The position numbers and the translations under genes are program-made. Below, one piece after another: positions 7,833 through 12,012 of a stretch of 12,012 nt of DNA (its first letter is position 1; each line of letters opens with the position of its first letter). Source of the stretch: an uncultured Bacilli bacterium (GTDB taxonomy: Bacteria > Bacillota_I > Bacilli_A > RFN20 > CAG-288); contig CAKUXT010000039.1 of assembly GCA_934700375.1 (NCBI GenBank), positions 1-12,012 of the forward strand, given 5' to 3'. Under the pieces are notes generated by a model. That model was not told where the DNA came from and did no database searches. It saw nothing but the letters and a program-made list of their open reading frames with translations.

Positions 7833-7870
7833 GAAAATCGATTTTCTAAGACGGATTTCTGTATAGAAAT
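7833..7870. repeat. Two adjacent short dyads upstream of the 218-aa gene
   Basis: GAAAATCGATTTTC (7833-7846) is a perfect 14-base palindrome. Eight bases later ATTTCT-GTAT-AGAAAT (7855-7870) forms 6-bp arms around four bases. They lie 46-83 bases before the -10 at 7916 and could be operators. Neither has a following T-run, so they are not good terminators for the NUDIX gene. The rest of the 160-base gap between the genes shows nothing else clear. Confidence 0.4.
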
Positions 7871-7880
7871 AGGTTCCCTT

Positions 7881-7921
7881 TTTACAATTTGCGTTCAAGT
7901 AATAACAATCTAAGGTATAAT
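7881..7921 (+). promoter_or_regulatory. Predicted promoter of the two-gene hypothetical operon, probably leaderless
   Basis: TATAAT at 7916-7921 ends 8 bases before ATG 7930, which puts the start of transcription about 0-2 bases from the start codon. No Shine-Dalgarno is correctly placed; the only candidate, AAGG (7912-7915), is 14 bases away and would lie upstream of the transcript. The -35 is poor (TTCAAG, 7894-7899, 16-base spacing). An alternative upstream pair is TTTACA (7881-7886) with TAACAA (7903-7908); that would keep AAGG in the leader but at bad spacing. Confidence 0.5.
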
Positions 7922-7929
7922 AATCACTG

Positions 7930-8586
7930 ATGAAAAACCAACTCAGAAAAATGTGTCTCCTGATCGATCAGGAGTTATCCATCCTTTACGAAAACTGCCT
8001 CAATGACGTTGCACTGACAATGGCATATGGGCTCGCTTTTGAAGTGAAAGACAGCCTTAAAGACGATGATGAGCTCTATCAGCACATCTTTTCTATCCAA
8101 CACGTTCTCTCACCCTTCCTCTTATCAGCAAAGCCTTACTCCAATGATCTCAACTTCGCAATGGAAAACGCCTTTGTCTTCTATCCCGCTTTGGAAGAAG
8201 AAATCAACAGAGTCGCCTCTTATAAGAATGATTCCTATCTCTTTTCCTCTTCTCTTTTCAACCCTTATACAGAAGACCTCGACTATCAGAAAGCAGAGCT
8301 TTACAGAAGGCTATTGAGAACACTGAGGCTCCGTTTCATCCTGAAAGACATCCAGGATGGAATCGAAGAGTATGGACTAGAGCCTTATAAGGTAGAGTCT
8401 TCCGATCAGATCAATCCATTGCGCCTTCCTTTTATCGACAGCGATACGATGGATATCGATTCTGTCAAAGAAGAAGTCATGCATCTTCTCTCCTATGTGA
8501 TTCAAGATACAGAAGACGACATCGACAACCTGAAAAACTTATCTGCACTATGTGTTTCATTCGATAAAATCAAAGGAGAAAATTAG
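7930..8586 (+). CDS. Hypothetical protein, 218 aa, acidic and mainly helical
   Basis: I do not recognise this protein. It is acidic, lacks a signal peptide or membrane segments, and is predicted by eye to be mostly alpha-helical, with many Asp/Glu-rich stretches (KDDDEL, DTEDDIDNL). It is probably cytosolic. Features include a Cys/Leu-rich N-terminus (MCLLIDQELSILYENCL), a basic helix YRRLLRTLRLRFILKDI near residues 124-140, and a proline-containing linker before an acidic C-terminal helix. The start is fixed because the frame has a stop at 7921-7923 and no other start lies between. It has no ribosome-binding site and a -10 box 8 bases upstream. One base separates its stop from the start of the next gene, so the two proteins are probably made together. 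Confidence 0.75.
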   Translation: MKNQLRKMCLLIDQELSILYENCLNDVALTMAYGLAFEVKDSLKDDDELYQHIFSIQHVLSPFLLSAKPYSNDLNFAMENAFVFYPALEEEINRVASYKNDSYLFSSSLFNPYTEDLDYQKAELYRRLLRTLRLRFILKDIQDGIEEYGLEPYKVESSDQINPLRLPFIDSDTMDIDSVKEEVMHLLSYVIQDTEDDIDNLKNLSALCVSFDKIKGEN

Positions 8587-8587
8587 T

Positions 8588-9085
8588 ATGAACAACGAAA
8601 AAGAATTGCCGAATTTAGGTACTCCGGAAGAAGCAGAAAGCAAGATGAAAGACAGTTATCTCTCTTTCCTTGATACATGCAGCAAATTCGTTACGTTATG
8701 TGATTTCTATTCCGATAAGACAAACGAAGGAAAACCGCTCCCTCAGACATTCCTCTCTTCCTATATTGCAAACAAAGAGAAACTTGACAAGGCCTCCCCG
8801 CAGGACTTCTTCATCATGATGGCCTTCTACACCGCCTTCTCTCTTGATTTCTTAAGCGACGTCAAGACAAACCTCGATGACTATCATGACATCATCGAAA
8901 AGAAGAGAGACGAAAGAGGTCTCTCCGATTATGATAAATGCTGTGACAGACTCGCTGTCAGAGATACCTTCATCGACTTGAAGAACGATATCGATGAAGC
9001 AAACTATCAGATTGCACAGGACAAGGAGTTAGAGACAAACTTAAACGATCCCGCCTTCGATCCTAATGCAGTGACTTCTATTTAA
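8588..9085 (+). CDS. Hypothetical protein, 165 aa, second gene of the cassette
   Basis: I do not recognise this protein. It is acidic, soluble-looking and probably alpha-helical, with a central hydrophobic patch (FFIMMAFYTAFSLDF, near residues 73-87) that is too short and polar-flanked to be a confident membrane segment. A charged helix follows (DDYHDIIEKKRDERGLSDYD). A short stretch, DYDKCCDRLAVRDTFIDLKNDI, loosely resembles DYQKAELYRRLLRTLRLRFILKDI of the upstream protein, which might mean distant homology. ATG 8588 is chosen because AAAGGAG (8572-8578) is 9 bases upstream; an in-frame GTG at 8552 would overlap the previous gene. Its stop overlaps the end of the convergent glycosyltransferase gene by 8 bases. 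Confidence 0.78.
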   Translation: MNNEKELPNLGTPEEAESKMKDSYLSFLDTCSKFVTLCDFYSDKTNEGKPLPQTFLSSYIANKEKLDKASPQDFFIMMAFYTAFSLDFLSDVKTNLDDYHDIIEKKRDERGLSDYDKCCDRLAVRDTFIDLKNDIDEANYQIAQDKELETNLNDPAFDPNAVTSI

Positions 9086-10118
9086 AAGAACACAAGATGA
9101 CATTCCTGAGGTGATCCATATCGATCACCTCTTTTCTTATGTTCATCACATTCTCAACCATCTTGTTATAGACATTGATATCAATCTGAGATATGACTTC
9201 CGGTATTTCATATAAAGAGTTTACAGCAAAACCAATCTTATGAGAAATGACAAAGTCGCAGATAGATCCTTCCTTCCAGACAATGACCGGTTTTGCGCTT
9301 GCAAGATAAAGGCCGAACTTGTGTGATGTATTGATCCTCAAGTATTTGCCAAAGCTTCCTGAACAGGTGGCTGCGCTTTTCCCGTCCCAGACAAGACCGA
9401 ATTTCCCGTCTAAAACATGAGCCAGTGTCTCTGGATCATACTCCCCTTTAAACTCGCCTTTATAGTCTGCTTCAAATCCTTTGCCGTAGCAGTTGAAACC
9501 TGCGCTTACAAGAGAAGAAGGAAGCTCTTTGATGAAGTCTGATTTCTTCAGATTTCCGGCAAAGCACAAAAGAGCGTTTCTGGTGTTGTTTACGCTTTTG
9601 TCTTCTAAATGATAATCCCAGAAATCATGATTGACGATTTTGACTTTCTTAGACACTCTCAGCTGTTCATGAAGAACCTCATCCATCTGCTTGCTTGGCG
9701 TAATAAGACAATAGGCCATATCAAGACAAGAGGAATCAGAAAGATTGACAAGCGGATTCTGAAAGCGGATGCCATCAAGATCATGGACAAAGAAAACGAC
9801 CTTCACCTTCTTTGACACCGCATAGGAGACAATCTTGGAATAGCCTTGAAACTTGATTGCAAATGGAAAATCCATCAGCAGAAAATCATTCTCATGACAT
9901 TTCTCATCAATCGCCTTAAGAATCGAATCGACATATCCGCCAAGGAGGTTCATATTCGACGCAAAATACTTCACCTTTTCATCGTTGACTGTGACAATAT
10001 CTTCGATCAGCGGTCTGAAATTCATTTCACGATAAAGGAAGAGAAGATCTTCTCTTGATTTATTCAGCGCATTGAATCCAATGCCGGTAACATGAAAATC
10101 AGGTATATAGAAAACCAT
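9078..10118 (-). CDS. Gtf3-like glycosyltransferase (sugar transferase, GT-B type)
   Basis: This 346-residue protein resembles the Gtf3 / WbbI-type family, which includes bacterial enzymes that transfer glucose or galactofuranose to glycoproteins or surface polysaccharides. Recognisable blocks are VVFFVHDLDGIR (107-118), CFAGNLKKSDF (185-195), FGLVWDG (240-246), CSGSFGKYLRINTSHK (252-267) and LYLASAKPVIVWKE (270-283). The last two form the nucleotide-sugar binding C-terminal half. It lacks membrane segments and probably acts in the cytosol. It begins 7 bases after the FGGY kinase stop and is likely co-transcribed. Its Shine-Dalgarno is poor (AAGGG about 14 bases upstream, inside the kinase end), which suggests coupled translation. 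Its last 8 bases overlap the convergent 165-aa gene, and its 3' end contains that operon's terminator. Donor and acceptor are unknown. Confidence 0.85.
   Translation of the reverse strand: MVFYIPDFHVTGIGFNALNKSREDLLFLYREMNFRPLIEDIVTVNDEKVKYFASNMNLLGGYVDSILKAIDEKCHENDFLLMDFPFAIKFQGYSKIVSYAVSKKVKVVFFVHDLDGIRFQNPLVNLSDSSCLDMAYCLITPSKQMDEVLHEQLRVSKKVKIVNHDFWDYHLEDKSVNNTRNALLCFAGNLKKSDFIKELPSSLVSAGFNCYGKGFEADYKGEFKGEYDPETLAHVLDGKFGLVWDGKSAATCSGSFGKYLRINTSHKFGLYLASAKPVIVWKEGSICDFVISHKIGFAVNSLYEIPEVISQIDINVYNKMVENVMNIRKEVIDMDHLRNVILCSFK
9108..9138 (+). terminator. Rho-independent terminator of the hypothetical operon
   Basis: A perfect 9-bp stem, GAGGTGATC (9108-9116) with GATCACCTC (9123-9131), encloses the loop CATATC and is followed by TTTTCTT (9132-9138). 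It sits 23 bases after the 165-aa gene's stop. It lies wholly within the coding end of the convergent glycosyltransferase gene, where it encodes EVIDMDHL. No T-run follows on the minus strand, so it should work only for rightward transcription. Confidence 0.88.
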
Positions 10119-10125
10119 CGGATAA

Positions 10126-11688
10126 TTATTCGCCCTTTGTATCGAGATAGAAGTCCTTGCAGGAGTTGTATACCCCCTTCAAGGAAGGATACATTTTCAG
10201 GTAGACTTTCTTATAAAGCTTATTGTAGACTTCGTGATTCTTCATATCCGGATGAATGACTTCAGTCTTTTCTACCATATGGCTGACAGCCTCTTTCTCG
10301 TTTTTATAAACGCCAAGAGAGATAAATCCGGCCATTGCCGCTCCTAAAGAGCCTGCTTCGACAGTAGCAGAGCGATAACAAGGAACTCCAAAAACATCCG
10401 CGATGATGTGGACTAAAACATCCGATGCGCTTCCTCCTCCTGACAAGACGATATATTCCGGTTTCTTATGCGTCTTTTTCATGATCTCATCAAGACCTTC
10501 GCGAAGCGCAAAGGCAATACCTTCATAAATTGCGCGGTAGAGATGATAACGGGTATGAACACCTGAGAATCCGACAATAGATCCTTTGGCATTCGGTCTC
10601 TTCAGTCCCGGTCCCCAATAAGGCTGAAGGACAAGTCCATCCGAACCAGCCGGAATGTCTTTGATCTTTTCGTTCATATACTCTTCAACCGAAATGCCAA
10701 GTTTCTGACTTTCAATGATGTCATTGGCACCGAAGTTATCCAGATACCAGCGGATCATCCATAAGCCGCGATAGATCTGAACCTCTAAGTCATAGGCGTT
10801 TTGATAAGGGGCTATATAAGAAGGAAGAAACGTCTCCGGTTCCTTGTATTTGGAAGAGACGACATCAATCGTGCATGCTGTTCCTAAAGATACGGCGGCC
10901 AGGCTTTCATCGATGCAGCCATCTCCGAAAGTTTCGCAGGCTTTATCAGAGCCAGTAGCGATCAGCTTTGTCCCCACAGGAATGAAGGACTTCTTTGAAA
11001 ACTCTTCCGTAACCTCTCCGATGACATCACCGACTTTGACAAGGCCAGGAAGAGTTGCATGAGGGATTGAGAAAACATCGGATTTAGGATGAAGGCTGGA
11101 GAACCACTTACCCTTTTTGAAATTGAAAGGATAGTGTCCTGCGCAGTCACCGGTAGAAACAAGCAGGTTTCCGGTGACACAATAGTTGAAATAAGTCGGA
11201 AGAGGAACGAAATATCTCATCTTGTCCCAGTTTTCTTTTTCGTATTTCTTCAGCCAATAAGTAACTGTTCTTTCCGCATTGAATTTGACCGTATCATTCA
11301 TGCCGATAAGGCGGAAGAGTATTTTCTCATACCACTTGAGATAGGACATATGAGGATCTCTTGTGATTCTCTGGTCCAACCAGAGAATCGAAGGCCTTAA
11401 GGGTTTCTTATCCTCATCGAGAATCAAAGAAGAATCACGGAAGGTCATCATGACCATACCGGAGATCTTCTCAAGATATTCAGGTGTCTTTTCATGAAGT
11501 TCCTTTGTTGCAAGACAAAGCTCATCCATGTAAAACTCTGGATGCTGTTCAGCATAGCCCTTTTCGACAGAGAAGAATGCTTCTTTGTATTTCTGTTGTG
11601 AAAAAGACAAAGTCTTTCCTGTCTCATCGATGATTGAAGCACGTAACGACTGAGTTCCGATATCAACAACCAAAAGATATTTACTCAT
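10126..11688 (-). CDS. FGGY-family carbohydrate kinase (xylulokinase/YgcE-like)
   Basis: This 520-residue sugar kinase transfers phosphate from ATP to a sugar or polyol. The N-terminal phosphate-1 motif is LVVDIGTQSLRA (6-17). WLDQR is at 103-107. GSDKACETFGDG (246-257) carries the probable catalytic base Asp248. SLGTACTI (267-274) is the phosphate-2 loop. LSGGGSASDVL (415-425) is the adenosine motif. LVLQPYWGPGLKRPNAKG (352-369) suggests the YgcE-like subgroup, but the substrate (pentulose, polyol or other) cannot be assigned. ATG 11688 is chosen because GAGGA (11696-11700) lies 7 bases upstream; an in-frame ATG at 11721 lacks a ribosome site. It is followed after 7 bases by the glycosyltransferase gene. 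No sugar transporter or regulator is adjacent, which is unusual for a catabolic kinase. Confidence 0.92.
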   Translation of the reverse strand: MSKYLLVVDIGTQSLRASIIDETGKTLSFSQQKYKEAFFSVEKGYAEQHPEFYMDELCLATKELHEKTPEYLEKISGMVMMTFRDSSLILDEDKKPLRPSILWLDQRITRDPHMSYLKWYEKILFRLIGMNDTVKFNAERTVTYWLKKYEKENWDKMRYFVPLPTYFNYCVTGNLLVSTGDCAGHYPFNFKKGKWFSSLHPKSDVFSIPHATLPGLVKVGDVIGEVTEEFSKKSFIPVGTKLIATGSDKACETFGDGCIDESLAAVSLGTACTIDVVSSKYKEPETFLPSYIAPYQNAYDLEVQIYRGLWMIRWYLDNFGANDIIESQKLGISVEEYMNEKIKDIPAGSDGLVLQPYWGPGLKRPNAKGSIVGFSGVHTRYHLYRAIYEGIAFALREGLDEIMKKTHKKPEYIVLSGGGSASDVLVHIIADVFGVPCYRSATVEAGSLGAAMAGFISLGVYKNEKEAVSHMVEKTEVIHPDMKNHEVYNKLYKKVYLKMYPSLKGVYNSCKDFYLDTKGE

Positions 11689-11739
11689 AGTACAATCCTC
11701 TCTCCTTAGAATAGTCTTCATACAAATATTTGCAATTCA

Positions 11740-11745
11740 ATTATA
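11740..11745 (-). promoter_or_regulatory. Predicted -10 box of the FGGY kinase gene
   Basis: TATAAT at 11745-11740 on the minus strand is 51 bases before ATG 11688. No -35 is recognisable; the expected place (11763-11768) reads AGGGCG. The leader would be about 45 bases, starting near 11733, and would include AAGGAGAGAGGA just ahead of the start. Confidence 0.45.
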
Positions 11746-11819
11746 CACGAAAAAAAGGCTTCCGCCCTTGAAAAAGAGAGATTTATCCTTTACTTTCAAT
11801 ATTAGAAAGAACAAGAAGT

Positions 11820-11828
11820 TGTTATAAT
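11820..11828 (+). promoter_or_regulatory. Predicted extended -10 promoter of mntP, probably leaderless
   Basis: TGTTATAAT is a consensus extended -10 (TGnTATAAT). It ends 8 bases before ATG 11837, so the transcript should begin within about two bases of the start codon. No Shine-Dalgarno lies in the interval; it reads AAACACCT. No plausible -35 is seen, which fits an extended -10 promoter. Confidence 0.6.
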
Positions 11829-11836
11829 AAACACCT

Positions 11837-12012
11837 ATGGATTGGATTAACATCATTTTAGTTTCCATCTCGATGGCTGTTGACTGTATGACAATCGGTG
11901 CAACCGATGGCATACAGGAGCCCAACATGAAGAAGAGAAAGATCTTCTTCATCGCTTTTATATTCGGCCTTTTCCAAGGACTGATGCCGACTATCGGTTA
12001 CTTTGTCGGCTA
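11837..12012 (+). CDS. mntP: Manganese efflux pump MntP, N-terminal part only
   Basis: The first 58 codons of an MntP (DUF204) protein run off the right edge; full members are about 190 residues with six membrane segments. Segment 1 spans about residues 3-22 with SMAVDCMTIGATDG. Its Asp16 aligns with the functionally important Asp16 of E. coli MntP (SMDAFAAS), at the same residue number, which supports this start codon. The stretch RKIFFIAFIFGLFQGLMPTIGYFVG (bases about 11936-12010) matches segment 2 of the family. MntP exports Mn2+ to relieve manganese excess. There is no Shine-Dalgarno, a -10 box is 8 bases upstream, and there is no room for the yybP-ykoY manganese riboswitch that precedes many mntP genes. 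It is divergent from the FGGY kinase. Identity is strong although only a third of the gene is visible. Confidence 0.9.
   Translation, partial: MDWINIILVSISMAVDCMTIGATDGIQEPNMKKRKIFFIAFIFGLFQGLMPTIGYFVG

Noticed and set aside
8552..8587. GTG start giving a longer 177-aa second hypothetical protein
   Set aside because: It overlaps the previous gene and lacks a ribosome site; ATG 8588 has AAAGGAG at 9 bases.
11750..11770. Hairpin with GGAA loop followed by seven T on the minus strand, upstream of the FGGY kinase -10
   Set aside because: The stem has only about five pairs with a bulge, and no minus-strand gene ends upstream, so a terminator call is not supported.
11689..11836. yybP-ykoY manganese riboswitch before mntP
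   Set aside because: The -10 box is 8 bases from the ATG, so there is no leader to hold it, and the rest of the gap has no matching structure.

Overview
The window looks like a chromosomal segment of a low-to-mid GC Bacillota (Firmicutes) bacterium. The evidence is AGA-rich arginine coding, purine-rich Shine-Dalgarno sites (GGAGG, GAGG, AAGGAG), tight operons, and families common in that phylum: a DUF2974/Mbeg1-like hydrolase, a Gtf3-like glycosyltransferase, MntP, and a CDF exporter. TGA acts as a stop (end of the ABC ATPase gene) and tryptophan is encoded by TGG, so the genetic code is standard and not that of mycoplasmas. An Erysipelotrichia-like origin is a guess only. There is no insertion sequence, phage gene, CRISPR array, tRNA or rRNA. 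No stretch longer than 300 bases lacks a gene.

Left part (1-5962, minus strand): a five-gene operon transcribed right to left from a TATAAT promoter near 5872-5906. The order is lysS (lysyl-tRNA synthetase), a DUF2974 alpha/beta hydrolase, an ABC ATPase, an ABC-2 permease, and tldD (cut by the window edge). The last four genes are joined by 1-base TAATG overlaps or a 1-base gap, which suggests translational coupling. The ATPase and permease form one exporter. TldD is a metalloprotease subunit.

Middle (5963-9138): a CDF-family metal exporter on the minus strand has an Asn-Asp-Asp-Asp transport site, which predicts manganese. It is divergent from a NUDIX hydrolase on the plus strand. A perfect 16-bp inverted repeat lies between the two promoters. 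After the NUDIX gene come two unrecognised, acidic, probably cytosolic proteins (218 and 165 aa) in a two-gene operon. The first appears to be leaderless. The operon ends at a strong terminator that lies inside the 3' end of the convergent glycosyltransferase gene.

Right part (9078-12012): a Gtf3-like glycosyltransferase and an FGGY sugar kinase form a minus-strand operon. Divergent from them is the start of mntP, a manganese efflux pump, cut by the right edge. Its -10 box sits 8 bases before the ATG, as it does for the 218-aa gene.

Most notable: the inverted repeat in the CDF/NUDIX divergent promoter; two probable leaderless promoters sharing the pattern TATAATAAWCACYKATG; two predicted manganese exporters about 4.6 kb apart; the duplicated cytosolic domain of the CDF protein; and the uncharacterised two-gene cassette.
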